The notes under the pieces were generated by a model. It was not told the origin of the DNA. It saw nothing but the letters and a program-made list of their open reading frames with translations, and ran no database searches. A program made the translations under genes and the position numbers. Shown piece after piece: positions 44,970-54,179 of a stretch of DNA of 64,000 bases (its first letter is position 1; the number at the start of each line of letters is the position of its first letter). The DNA comes from Natronobacillus azotifigens (GTDB taxonomy: Bacteria; Bacillota; Bacilli; Bacillales; Amphibacillaceae), in NCBI RefSeq assembly GCF_026805325.1, contig NZ_JAPRAT010000015.1, positions 19,759-83,758 of the forward strand, written 5' to 3'.

Positions 44970-46235
44970 TTATTCTTTTTTTGAGAGTTGCAATGCTTGT
45001 TTGAAGTCTTTTAAAGACACACCGCGACCATACATTAGCACACCACCACGATACACTTTCGCACCAATTAATGCTAAAAGAATGATCGTAGCAATCATAA
45101 TACCAATGCTTATGGCAATTTCCCATGTTGGTACTTCTAATAATCCAACTCTTAGAAACATCACCAATGGGGTGAAGAACGGAATATAAGAAGTTACCGT
45201 TACGAAATTTGCTTCTGGTGTACTAAGACCAATCATAGCGATCATAAATGCCGCAACAACCAATAAAATAACTGGCATCATTAATTGGTTTACATCTTCC
45301 ATTCTACTAACCAATGAACCTAGCATCGCTGATAATGTTGCATATAGTAGATATCCTAGTAAGAAAAAGACAACGGCATAAACATAAGTAGATGCTGGAA
45401 TATCAGTAAATCCAAATGCCTCAAAAAATCCACCTACAAGTTCCTCTTGTTTACTTTGAATCACAAAATAACCGGCAAGTAAAAAGATCCCTATTTGTGT
45501 TAGGCCAAGCAATGCAATACCTGAAATTTTCGCAAACATCTGACCGATTGGTGAAGAACTTGAAATTAAGATTTCCATTACTCTTGATGATTTTTCATTC
45601 GCAATATCCATTGCAATCATATTTCCATAAGTGATTACTGCAAAATACAACAGAAATAAGATGACGTAAACCAAACCACGAGCACCACTAATTTCTTCTT
45701 CTGTTCTTGAAGTCGTACCGTCAGCCTGAGCTATCGCAACCGTTTCAAAAGGAACAGGTTGATAGATTGATTCTAATACTTCTTGATCAATTCCAGCTTG
45801 ATTTGTCGCTATTGCTACCTTAATCTGCTGTAATTGACTTTCTAACTGGTATTGCACCGATTGATTGGACAATTGATCTGTATGGTAAGAAGCGACGGGC
45901 AACTGTTCTGCATCTACTTCTAATTCCAAAACGCCAATATACTCACCGTCAAGAACAGCTTGTTCCGCATCTTCTAAAGTACCATCATAACGAGCTAGTT
46001 CAAAATTATAATCTCCTTGGTCAATCTGTTCATCTAAGATCGCGAACAACTCATCACTCTGATCAATTACCGCTACTCTATCAAGCTGAGAATCTTGGTC
46101 GAACAGATCGATAATCGTTTGGAAATTAGCCATCAGTAAAATAAACAAAAGAAAAAGTGCTGTCGTAATCATAAATGATTTCGATTTTAATCGTGTTAAA
46201 TAGGAATGAGATAAAACAATCCAAAACTTACGCAT
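44970..46235 (-). CDS. yhaP: ABC exporter permease YhaP (NatB-like)
   Basis: A 421-aa ABC-2-type membrane protein with one N-terminal helix (about 20-38), a large extracellular domain (about 45-180) and five to six C-terminal helices. The cytosolic-face motif MDIANEKSSRVMEILISSSSP is typical of NatB/CcmB-type exporters. NatAB of B. subtilis exports sodium, but this subfamily has several substrates, so sodium export is only a guess. The start is ATG 46235 with AGG 8 nt upstream; the GTG three codons earlier overlaps it. It overlaps the YhaQ gene by 8 nt. Confidence 0.85.
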   Translation of the reverse strand: MRKFWIVLSHSYLTRLKSKSFMITTALFLLFILLMANFQTIIDLFDQDSQLDRVAVIDQSDELFAILDEQIDQGDYNFELARYDGTLEDAEQAVLDGEYIGVLELEVDAEQLPVASYHTDQLSNQSVQYQLESQLQQIKVAIATNQAGIDQEVLESIYQPVPFETVAIAQADGTTSRTEEEISGARGLVYVILFLLYFAVITYGNMIAMDIANEKSSRVMEILISSSSPIGQMFAKISGIALLGLTQIGIFLLAGYFVIQSKQEELVGGFFEAFGFTDIPASTYVYAVVFFLLGYLLYATLSAMLGSLVSRMEDVNQLMMPVILLVVAAFMIAMIGLSTPEANFVTVTSYIPFFTPLVMFLRVGLLEVPTWEIAISIGIMIATIILLALIGAKVYRGGVLMYGRGVSLKDFKQALQLSKKE

Positions 46236-47127
46236 ATGACTCACCTACTTTTTCAATAAAAATATCGTTTAACGAAGGTTCTTCTAAAGCAAATTTTCGT
46301 ACAAAACCTTTGTCGTTTAGTTCAGTTAACACTGTTTGGGATACCGCTTCGCTTTCAATTTGTAATTTACAACCTTCTGGGAATAGTTTTTGAGCCACAA
46401 CACCTGGATGATCTTTTAAAAATGTTAAATCAAAATCTGCATGAATAAATAAATTTTTCTTCCCAAAAGAACGTTTAATGTCTTTTAATGAGCCATGAAC
46501 GATTGGTTTCCCATGTTGCATAATGCAAAGATACTCACATAACTCTTCAACTGTATCCATTTGATGAGAAGAAAACACAATCGTTGTTCCAGCATCTTTT
46601 AGCTCAATTACAGCATTTTTCAGCAACTCCACATTAACTGGATCTAAACCAGAAAACGGTTCATCTAAGATAAGTAACTTTGGCTTATGTATAACTGCTG
46701 AAATAAATTGGATCTTCTGTTGATTCCCTTTTGACAATTCCTCCACTTTTTTATCTAGGTAATCTGTAATTTTAAATCGCTCTAACCAAATATTTAGTTC
46801 GGTTAAAATATCGTTCTTATCCATACCTCGTAAACGACCAAGATAAATTATTTGATCCTTCACTTTTAATTTTGGATAAAGTCCTCTTTCTTCTGGTAAA
46901 TACCCAATTTGATCCGTGCGCTCATAATCTATTGGTGAACCTCCCCAAGAAATAGTACCTGCAGTTGGATCAATTAAACCAAGTACCATACGAAATGTCG
47001 TTGTCTTTCCTGCTCCATTCGCTCCAAGAAAACCAAAAATTTGCTTTTCTGGTATCTCAATAGAGATGTTATCTACAGCTGTGAACTTCCCAAAACGTTT
47101 CGTAACTCCATTCATGATTAAAGTCAT
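46228..47127 (-). CDS. yhaQ: ABC exporter ATPase YhaQ (NatA-like)
   Basis: A 299-aa ATPase with Walker A G35-ANGAGKTT, signature LSKGNQQK, Walker B LLILDEPFSGLDP and switch histidine in FSSHQMD. The C-terminal extension (about 215-299) with LEEPSLNDIF is typical of two-gene ABC-2 exporters. The start is ATG 47127 with GGAG upstream, eight codons inside the longest frame. It is co-translated with yhaP. A consensus promoter covered by two identical operators lies about 140 bp upstream, which indicates tight, inducible control. Confidence 0.88.
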   Translation of the reverse strand: MTLIMNGVTKRFGKFTAVDNISIEIPEKQIFGFLGANGAGKTTTFRMVLGLIDPTAGTISWGGSPIDYERTDQIGYLPEERGLYPKLKVKDQIIYLGRLRGMDKNDILTELNIWLERFKITDYLDKKVEELSKGNQQKIQFISAVIHKPKLLILDEPFSGLDPVNVELLKNAVIELKDAGTTIVFSSHQMDTVEELCEYLCIMQHGKPIVHGSLKDIKRSFGKKNLFIHADFDLTFLKDHPGVVAQKLFPEGCKLQIESEAVSQTVLTELNDKGFVRKFALEEPSLNDIFIEKVGESYA

Positions 47128-47250
47128 TCTTTTGCTCCTCTCCACTTGCATAATTAAATCTATTATTTATAGACGAAAAATAAAGTTACAATTTTTACTA
47201 ACGATTCTGCATTTATGAATATTTAATACATCACAAACACTTGGTAAAAT

Positions 47251-47268
47251 TGACAACTTAATTTGTCA
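47251..47268. promoter_or_regulatory. Operator 2 of yhaQP
   Basis: TGACAA-CTTAAT-TTGTCA, perfect inverted repeat with 6-bp centre, at the predicted transcription start. Identical arms to operator 1, centres 33 bp apart (about three helical turns). Confidence 0.75.
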
Positions 47269-47273
47269 TTCCC

Positions 47274-47302
47274 ATTATATTCTTGACAACAATATTTGTC
47301 AA
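47274..47302 (-). promoter_or_regulatory. Consensus SigA promoter of yhaQP
   Basis: Minus strand: TTGACA (47302-47297), 17-nt spacer, TATAAT (47279-47274). This is a perfect match to both hexamers and optimal spacing. Confidence 0.85.
47283..47302. promoter_or_regulatory. Operator 1 of yhaQP
   Basis: TTGACAACAATATTTGTCAA, a perfect 7-bp-arm inverted repeat that covers the -35 box and part of the spacer, so a bound repressor would exclude RNA polymerase. Confidence 0.75.
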
Positions 47303-47416
47303 CTTTTTTTGAATTTCAACGGTCCTACTATTTGAACAGTATTTCTGAAAATGGAAAAATACATTCCTATTATGAGGTCTTGTGATTACTAGTGATCACT
47401 TTACTGTGTGTTGATT

Positions 47417-47493
47417 TATCCCGGAGCAACGGACGCTAGCACCCTGAATGGTTCAATACCTAAAAACCCCCACTGATTGAAGTTTCACTTTAT
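47417..47493 (-). repeat. Dispersed element, deleted copy (C6)
   Basis: About 77 bp: ATCCCGGAGCAACGGACGCTAGC (right end joined to the segment beyond hairpin 2, which is gone), then AATGGTTCAATACC and CACTGATTGAAGTTTCACTT. Two separate deletions remove hairpin 2 and the AGGGCC segment. Confidence 0.8.
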
Positions 47494-47538
47494 CGCCACA
47501 CTCCCCACGCTTTCTATCAAATCATTCTAAATTTCAGT

Positions 47539-47573
47539 ATAAAAAAACCCAGAGCGTTATTGTCTGGGGTTTT
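47539..47573 (-). terminator. Terminator of the yvcI-crh operon
   Basis: AAAAACCCAGA pairs with TCTGGGGTTTT, with T-run on the minus strand. Confidence 0.85.
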
Positions 47574-47631
47574 CATTAATTATTATTGTCATTGTGTTAT
47601 AAAAAATAAATGCGATAATATTAAAAACGAA

Positions 47632-47883
47632 TTATTCACTTAAGAAATTTGCTAATGTATCGATTGCTTCTTGATCATCATCACCGTCACCAATTAAGGT
47701 AATGGTTTGACCGCTTGTAACAGCTAGGCTCAATAATCCCATAATACTTTTTGCGTTCACACGACGATTTCCTTTTTCTAGAAAAATTTCGGAAGAGAAG
47801 CTATTTGCTTTTTGAACAAACTCTGATGCAGGTCCTGCTTGTAAACCAGGTTCTACAGCTACTACTAAAGTTTTTTCCACCAT
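47632..47883 (-). CDS. crh: Catabolite repression HPr-like protein Crh
   Basis: An 83-aa HPr-fold protein that acts only in regulation. The sugar-transport histidine is replaced by Q15 (GLQAGPA), while S46, the target of HPr kinase, is retained in NAKSIMGLLSLAV. With the second ATG (47883) as start, the family numbering Q15/S46 is met exactly, and AAGGGG stands 9 nt upstream. Crh-Ser46-P is a corepressor of CcpA. Residue 17 is Gly, where both HPr and B. subtilis Crh have Arg. The kinase gene hprK is in this same window (58990). It is the last gene of the group with whiA and yvcK. Confidence 0.92.
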   Translation of the reverse strand: MVEKTLVVAVEPGLQAGPASEFVQKANSFSSEIFLEKGNRRVNAKSIMGLLSLAVTSGQTITLIGDGDDDQEAIDTLANFLSE

Positions 47884-48031
47884 CATTATTAACCCCTTTC
47901 AATTTGGAAATCAACATAACAATAGATCATATGTTACTTTGCACCCAATTATACCATAAAATATGACGATATTCTGTATGAGTTTCTAAAAGCAACAAAA
48001 AGTGGTGAATTCTTTAACATGCTCAAAATAA

Positions 48032-48970
48032 TTAAATTGTTTGTTGTCTTAATTGTTCAGCAAATTGATCAATTTTTTTCAAGCGATGATTTATACCAGA
48101 TTTGCTAATTTTACTTCCACTTACTAATTCACCTAGTTCCTTCAATGAAACATCTTGATGTTGTACACGAAGTTTAGCGATTTCTTGTAATTTGTCGGGT
48201 AAAGCTTCTAAACCAACCATTTTCTCAATATACTTTATGTTTTCCACTTGTCGAAATGCTGCACCAATGGTCTTATTTAAGTTTGCTGTTTCACAGTTCA
48301 CTAATCGATTAACTGAATTTCGCATATCACGCATAATACGAACATCTTCGAATTTTAGTAAAGCTTGATGTGCACCTGTGTAATTAAGAAATTCCGTAAT
48401 TTTTTCTGCTTCTTTAATGTAAGAAATATAGCCATTTCTTCGCTCTAAGATGCGCGAATGCAAGTCAAATGTGTTCATTAACGCACAAAGTGCATCATTA
48501 TGTTCTTGATAGGCATTAGCAATTTCTAAATGATACGATGATGTTTCTGGATTATTTACCGATCCCCCTGCCAAAAATGCTCCCCTAAGATAGGCGCGCT
48601 TGCAACATTTTTTCTTCATATACTTTTCCGATATGGTACGGACTAGTGAAAATGGTTCACGTAAAATATCAAGATCTGCAAGCATTTCTTTTGCTCCATC
48701 AGCGATTCGGACGATATAAACGTTATTTTTCTTTAATTTCATTTTTTTTCGAACAAGTAATTTAATTGGATATGGATAGAGCGATTTAATTAACGTGTAC
48801 ATACGTCTTGCGATCGCTGCATTTTCCGTCTGCACATCCAACACATAAGCTTGTTTTGCCAAAGAAATTGCCCCATTCATTCGAATTAATGCAGCAAGTT
48901 CTGCTTCTTGACAACATGGGGCATTTTCAATCTGTGTCATTTCTTTTTTTATTTCTGAAGCAAAGGACAT
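48032..48970 (-). CDS. whiA: DNA-binding protein WhiA
   Basis: A 312-aa protein with an N-terminal homing-endonuclease-like (LAGLIDADG-type) domain lacking catalytic residues and a C-terminal helix-turn-helix ([25 protein letters not shown] at about 277-302). WhiA is needed for normal division and chromosome segregation in Firmicutes. Motifs [16 protein letters not shown] and YLEIANAY-like [11 protein letters not shown] identify it. It lies between yvcK and crh, the standard order. The start has AGGTGATA before ATG. Confidence 0.94.
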   Translation of the reverse strand: MSFASEIKKEMTQIENAPCCQEAELAALIRMNGAISLAKQAYVLDVQTENAAIARRMYTLIKSLYPYPIKLLVRKKMKLKKNNVYIVRIADGAKEMLADLDILREPFSLVRTISEKYMKKKCCKRAYLRGAFLAGGSVNNPETSSYHLEIANAYQEHNDALCALMNTFDLHSRILERRNGYISYIKEAEKITEFLNYTGAHQALLKFEDVRIMRDMRNSVNRLVNCETANLNKTIGAAFRQVENIKYIEKMVGLEALPDKLQEIAKLRVQHQDVSLKELGELVSGSKISKSGINHRLKKIDQFAEQLRQQTI

Positions 48971-49006
48971 ATTATCACCTTCCTACTTTACGGATAACAA
49001 ATGACA

Positions 49007-49963
49007 TTAAATAAGCGAGCATAATAAATTAGCTACTTTATTAGTATCATGTCTCAATAAAGTTTGTTTATCATCAATGATATCTGCTTCAATGATTTCG
49101 ATATCTAGATGTATTAACCGATGGATATCATATTCAACCGGCTCTGCATTCTCCTCCGCATATTTTTTTCGCACATCACCAGTAATTGGTTTATTATGAA
49201 CCACAATCGCATCCATGGCTCCTTTACCAATATGGTCAATAATTGCTTGTGCATGATCAGTAGCGGTGTAACCCGTTGTTTCCCCTGATTGTGTCATGAC
49301 ATTACAAACATATACAACTTTACCTTGCGTTTGTCGCAATGAATCCGCAACTTTAGGGACTACTAAATTGGGCATCGTACTTGTATATAAACTACCCGGA
49401 GCAATAACAACTAAATCAGCTTCTAACACGGCTCGCACAGCTTCAGGTAACGGCTTTACGGTTTCAGGTTGAACGTACACTCGCTTAATCACTTTATTTG
49501 CTTTTGGAATTTTTGATTCTCCAATAACAATCTCTCCATCTTCCATTTCTGCGTATAAAAACAAATTTTGATTTGCAATTGGATAGATGTTTCCTTTCAC
49601 ATTAAAAACACGAGAGATTTCCTTTATTCCATTGTAAAAATCACCAGTCACTGAATTCATCGCGGCCAAGATTAAATTGCCCATGGAATGTCCAGTCAAT
49701 CCATTACCAGTTGTAAATCGATGTTGAAAAAGTTTCTCCATCATAGGCTCTACTTCAGATAGTGCAGCGATCACATTACGAATATCTCCTGGTGCGGGCA
49801 TGGCCATTTCTGTTCGCAGGCGACCAGAGCTTCCACCATCGTCTGCCACCGTGACAATAGCAGTCAAATCGATGTCGAGCCTTTTTAAGCCACGTAGTAA
49901 AACCGGCATCCCGGTACCGCCACCAAGCACAACTACCTTTTTCTTTCTTGATTTGCCCTGCAT
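49007..49963 (-). CDS. yvcK: Gluconeogenesis factor YvcK (GlmR/MgfK)
   Basis: A 318-aa UDP-sugar-binding protein of the CofD-like family. N-terminal GGGTGMPVLLRGLK (about 14-27), ADDGGSSGRLR and PPGDIRN-like APGDIRNVIAALS form the nucleotide-binding site. Further on are GNGLTGHSMGNLILAA and the PGSLYTS motif. YvcK controls GlmS activity and cell-wall precursor flux and is needed for growth on gluconeogenic carbon. The gene starts 3 bp after the rapZ stop, with its ribosome site AAAGGG in the end of rapZ. Confidence 0.93.
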   Translation of the reverse strand: MQGKSRKKKVVVLGGGTGMPVLLRGLKRLDIDLTAIVTVADDGGSSGRLRTEMAMPAPGDIRNVIAALSEVEPMMEKLFQHRFTTGNGLTGHSMGNLILAAMNSVTGDFYNGIKEISRVFNVKGNIYPIANQNLFLYAEMEDGEIVIGESKIPKANKVIKRVYVQPETVKPLPEAVRAVLEADLVVIAPGSLYTSTMPNLVVPKVADSLRQTQGKVVYVCNVMTQSGETTGYTATDHAQAIIDHIGKGAMDAIVVHNKPITGDVRKKYAEENAEPVEYDIHRLIHLDIEIIEADIIDDKQTLLRHDTNKVANLLCSLI

Positions 49964-49966
49964 AAA

Positions 49967-50848
49967 TTAGTGACCCTTTCTTTTGTCAATATCTCGATGA
50001 ATAACATTTGTATTATATTGTCGAGCATAATACTTTGTTATATGTTCTGCTAATGCAACGGAACGATGTTGGCCCCCCGTACAACCAATCGCTATAACAA
50101 GTTGTGACTTACCCTCTTTTTTATATTGTGGCAACATAAAGGATAACAAATCAATCAGTTTATCCATGAATTTTTGTGTATCTGACCATTTGAATACATA
50201 GTCTGCTACATCTTTTGTTAATCCAGTAAGTGGTTGTAAGTGTTCTACATAATGCGGATTAGGTAGAAAACGAACATCAAAGACTAAATCTGCATCAATC
50301 GGTATTCCATATTTAAAGCCGAAAGAAAGGGCATGTACCGAAAAGATTTTTTGTTCTTCTTCTCCATATTTACGAACGATCTTTTCTCGTAATTCTTTCG
50401 GTTTCAAATTCGTCGTATCAATAAAGTGTTGAGCTCTTCCGCGTAATTCTCCTAACATATGACGTTCTTGTTTAATTCCTTCAAGCGGTAATCCAGCCGG
50501 TGCTAACGGGTGATTACGTCTTGTTTCTTTATAACGAGACACCAACATTTGATCTTGAGCATCAAGAAATAAAATATGCTCCTCTAACCAATCTGCTTCA
50601 CCTAACTGGTCTAATACTTCAAATAAGGAATCAAAAAATTCCCTAGCTCTCAAATCCATTACTAAAGCAACTTTTTGAATGTTATTTGTAACATCCTTCA
50701 TTAACTCAAGAAACTTGGGTAGCAATGTAGGTGGTAAATTATCCACACAATAGTATCCTAAGTCTTCGAAACTTTGTACTGCAACTGTTTTCCCCGCACC
50801 TGACATACCCGTAATAATCACTAATTTTGTTTCCTGCTCCTTTGTCAA
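49967..50848 (-). CDS. rapZ: RNase adapter/nucleotide-binding protein RapZ (YvcJ)
   Basis: A 293-aa P-loop protein that binds ATP and GTP. Walker A is G14-MSGAGKT21, Walker B lies in [12 protein letters not shown], and the C-terminal domain has [13 protein letters not shown], as in all YvcJ/RapZ proteins. In E. coli RapZ controls GlmS mRNA decay; in B. subtilis YvcJ affects competence. It starts with TTG 50848, with AAGGGG upstream. It lies between the Nudix gene and yvcK, the usual order. Confidence 0.94.
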   Translation of the reverse strand: MTKEQETKLVIITGMSGAGKTVAVQSFEDLGYYCVDNLPPTLLPKFLELMKDVTNNIQKVALVMDLRAREFFDSLFEVLDQLGEADWLEEHILFLDAQDQMLVSRYKETRRNHPLAPAGLPLEGIKQERHMLGELRGRAQHFIDTTNLKPKELREKIVRKYGEEEQKIFSVHALSFGFKYGIPIDADLVFDVRFLPNPHYVEHLQPLTGLTKDVADYVFKWSDTQKFMDKLIDLLSFMLPQYKKEGKSQLVIAIGCTGGQHRSVALAEHITKYYARQYNTNVIHRDIDKRKGH

Positions 50849-50881
50849 ACGAACCTACCCCTTTCAAAACAATTGATGAAA

Positions 50882-51352
50882 TCAATTAAGTCTGTAGTCT
50901 ATTAGTTGATCATTTTCATCTAATTCAAATGAAGCATAAAGTGATTGCTTCCGTTGCAAGACATAGTCATGAATATGTCTGTCACTTGGAGCAACTGGCA
51001 AGGTTGAAATAGCTGAAAGTTCAACCCATTCCAATTCTCCTTCTCGACAAAAATCGGTGAGATTACCTTTACTTTTCTCACAAAGAAAAGTAAACATCAT
51101 CCATTCGTTTTTCTCTCCAGACTCCTTATGCTGTACCATCGTAGAGACACTATATAAAGCAGGGTCTACGATATGCAGATTTGTTTCTTCACGAAATTCA
51201 CGTATCACTGCCTCTTGAATGGATTCTCCTGGCTCCATCTTCCCTCCAGGCATTGCATACCAACCATGTTTCGGTTTTTTTAGTAGCAATACTTTATCTT
51301 TATCTCTTAATAAACAATTGGTTACTCGTTGCAAAAAATCCACTCTCTTCAT
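50882..51352 (-). CDS. yvcI: Nudix hydrolase (YvcI)
   Basis: A 156-aa Nudix protein. The Nudix box starts at G37 (GKMEPGE...REFREET) and fits the consensus except that Asn58 replaces the usual Gly. Such enzymes hydrolyse nucleoside diphosphates linked to another group. The trigger MTFLCEKSKGNL region suggests an 8-oxo-dGTPase-like member of the MutT/NudF type, but the substrate is open. It is first in the yvcI-rapZ-yvcK-whiA-crh group, and its ribosome site (AAGGG) is weak. Confidence 0.87.
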   Translation of the reverse strand: MKRVDFLQRVTNCLLRDKDKVLLLKKPKHGWYAMPGGKMEPGESIQEAVIREFREETNLHIVDPALYSVSTMVQHKESGEKNEWMMFTFLCEKSKGNLTDFCREGELEWVELSAISTLPVAPSDRHIHDYVLQRKQSLYASFELDENDQLIDYRLN

Positions 51353-51524
51353 ATATATTCTTACCCTTATTATACTATAACAGCGCTCACCAATCTAATA
51401 AAGTGTAACTTCACTCTCTCTCCTATAAGATAAGAAAAAACGAGAAAGTTCACCCGGTCCTTGTAAAAGTCAATCAGAAGCTATCTTTTATAAGACAATG
51501 ATACGTACAAACTCCCCTTGTCCT

Positions 51525-51542
51525 ATCACGCTAAAGCGTGAT
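51525..51542. other. 18-bp hairpin between trxB and yvcI
   Basis: ATCACGCTAAAGCGTGAT: 8-bp perfect arms with a 2-bp centre, no T-run. It lies 170 bp upstream of the yvcI start. A possible operator; the rest of 51353-51560 shows no gene. Confidence 0.4.
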
Positions 51543-51562
51543 GCTTTCCTATACGAAATACG

Positions 51563-51593
51563 AAAAAAAAGGCACAGACATAAACGTCTGTGC
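51563..51593 (-). terminator. Terminator of trxB
   Basis: Stem GCACAGAC/GTCTGTGC with an 8-A run on the plus strand, i.e. T-run for minus-strand transcripts. Confidence 0.9.
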
Positions 51594-51719
51594 AACTAAT
51601 CGTACTATATGATAAAAAAGGGGGGTTAATTAATTAATTTTATTATACCCCATTAGTATTGCATTCATGTTACAGGGCTATTAAGATAAGGTAAAAATCC
51701 ACAATAGCAGTAAAAAATT

Positions 51720-52688
<969 letters not shown>

Positions 52689-52778
52689 CTACTAAATCGT
52701 AATGATTATTATACCCATTATCGTATGATTTGTTTTTTACGTCTACTAATTTGCTCACACTGCTAATTGTTGAAAAAA

Positions 52779-53783
52779 CTATTCCCATGGTTTTTTTTCA
52801 GATCGTAAAAAAGCATGTTGACGACAACCTTCTTGCCAAATTTGAAGTGCTTTATCTTTCTGTTCGTAATGATATACTGTCAAGCTATAATATCGATAAT
52901 AATTCATGTGACCTTTCACTTTCGATTTTGGAATACGTAAAAACCGGTTCCATGCCTCCGAATAGTTTTGCGTATAAGCAAAAGTAAAGGCTATCCGTAA
53001 ACATTGTTGCGCATGAATAGGATAGACATTCTTTAATCCATCTATTACTACAGCTGATTGCTCAAACTTACCTTGATTGTAATAGAAGATAGCTAAGTTA
53101 GAGCGTGCCGAAATGGAATTTGGATGTTCTGCTAACCAATTCTCTTCTCGTTCCAATGCTTCTGATTCTCTTCCAGAAAAGAATAGTGCATAACTATACT
53201 CGTGCTTTGCTAATAAGTGTTCAGGAAATATCATGATCATTTCTTCTAATAAAGGCAGCGCTTTTTCCCATTCATAGCGCTCTAAATGATAAAATACGGT
53301 TTCCTGAAAAATTAATAATTCATCTTCTTCTAACCAATCATCATCTTCTTCAAATTCCTCTTCCATTCCAGCTTCTAAAATCATTAACAACTGCTCGGTT
53401 TCTGTTTTGAATTCGCCATCAGGATCTTTTTGTAAATACAAGGATGCATTTTTTTGTGCATCTTGCATAAGACCGAGATGAGCGTAATTATTAGCAATTA
53501 AATAATAGCAATCAAAATAATGATCACCATGCTCTTTAATAACCTCCGTTAATATTTGATTCGCTGCATGATATGCACCAATCTCTGTATATATTATCGA
53601 CATTTGACACGAATATAATGCCTCTTTAGGATTAGCTTCTGTTGCTTTTTTCAACCACTTTAATGCAATATCAAATTTTCTTTTGTAGAAAGCATCTACG
53701 CCTTTTGAAAAATAAAAATCGCCGTCAGCAATAAATGGGATGACATTATTATTCTTATTATTTTTTTTCATCTTTGCAACCAT
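52779..53783 (-). CDS. Tetratricopeptide repeat protein (YvcD-like)
   Basis: A 334-aa soluble protein built from about six to seven TPR-like helix pairs. Clear units are ALKWLKKATEANPKEALYSCQ, AHLGLMQDAQKNASLYLQKDP and LPLLEEMIMIFPEHLLAKHE, with an acidic stretch EEEFEEDDDWLEEDE in the middle. TPR proteins are protein-binding scaffolds; no enzyme domain is present. In B. subtilis a TPR gene (yvcD) lies next to trxB, as here. The start has GGGGAG 4 nt upstream. Partner unknown. Confidence 0.8.
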   Translation of the reverse strand: MVAKMKKNNKNNNVIPFIADGDFYFSKGVDAFYKRKFDIALKWLKKATEANPKEALYSCQMSIIYTEIGAYHAANQILTEVIKEHGDHYFDCYYLIANNYAHLGLMQDAQKNASLYLQKDPDGEFKTETEQLLMILEAGMEEEFEEDDDWLEEDELLIFQETVFYHLERYEWEKALPLLEEMIMIFPEHLLAKHEYSYALFFSGRESEALEREENWLAEHPNSISARSNLAIFYYNQGKFEQSAVVIDGLKNVYPIHAQQCLRIAFTFAYTQNYSEAWNRFLRIPKSKVKGHMNYYRYYSLTVYHYEQKDKALQIWQEGCRQHAFLRSEKKPWE

Positions 53784-54146
53784 ATGTCTCCCCTAATTTC
53801 TTATTTGTATTTTCGATTATTAACGTGTGAAGTATATCATATTTCGGGAAACCTTCCTATAGAAAAAAATACTTATTTTTTCATATCCATAAGTAGAGTA
53901 GATGCATAGGTGGAAAATGTTACAAAATTTTTTCTAAGAACAAAAGCGCTAAGTTTCGGTAAAAATGAAACCACCGTAGCTAACCAATGGAGATAAAGAA
54001 TTACGATAAGCTTGCTAATCAATGATGACTTAATGTAGATTGCTTTTTTAATTTTTCTATTTTTTAACGCTCTAAGGCGAACATAGCTATATCTGTTTCG
54101 AAATGTAGACCACAAATATAAAAATTTTATATTTTCCTTAAAAAAT
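53784..54146. other. Intergenic region without a convincing gene
   Basis: AT-rich. A 97-codon minus-strand frame covers much of it but begins inside the glpD terminator and has no ribosome site. Probably holds the promoter of the TPR gene. Confidence 0.5.
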
Positions 54147-54179
54147 AAATAGACAAATAGAATCATCTATTTGTCTATT
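54147..54179 (-). terminator. Terminator of glpD
   Basis: AATAGACAAATAGA pairs perfectly with TCTATTTGTCTATT, loop of 4, T-rich on the minus strand. Confidence 0.9.

Noticed and set aside
53873..54166. 97-codon minus-strand frame after glpD
   Set aside because: It begins inside the glpD terminator, lacks a ribosome site and resembles translated AT-rich sequence.
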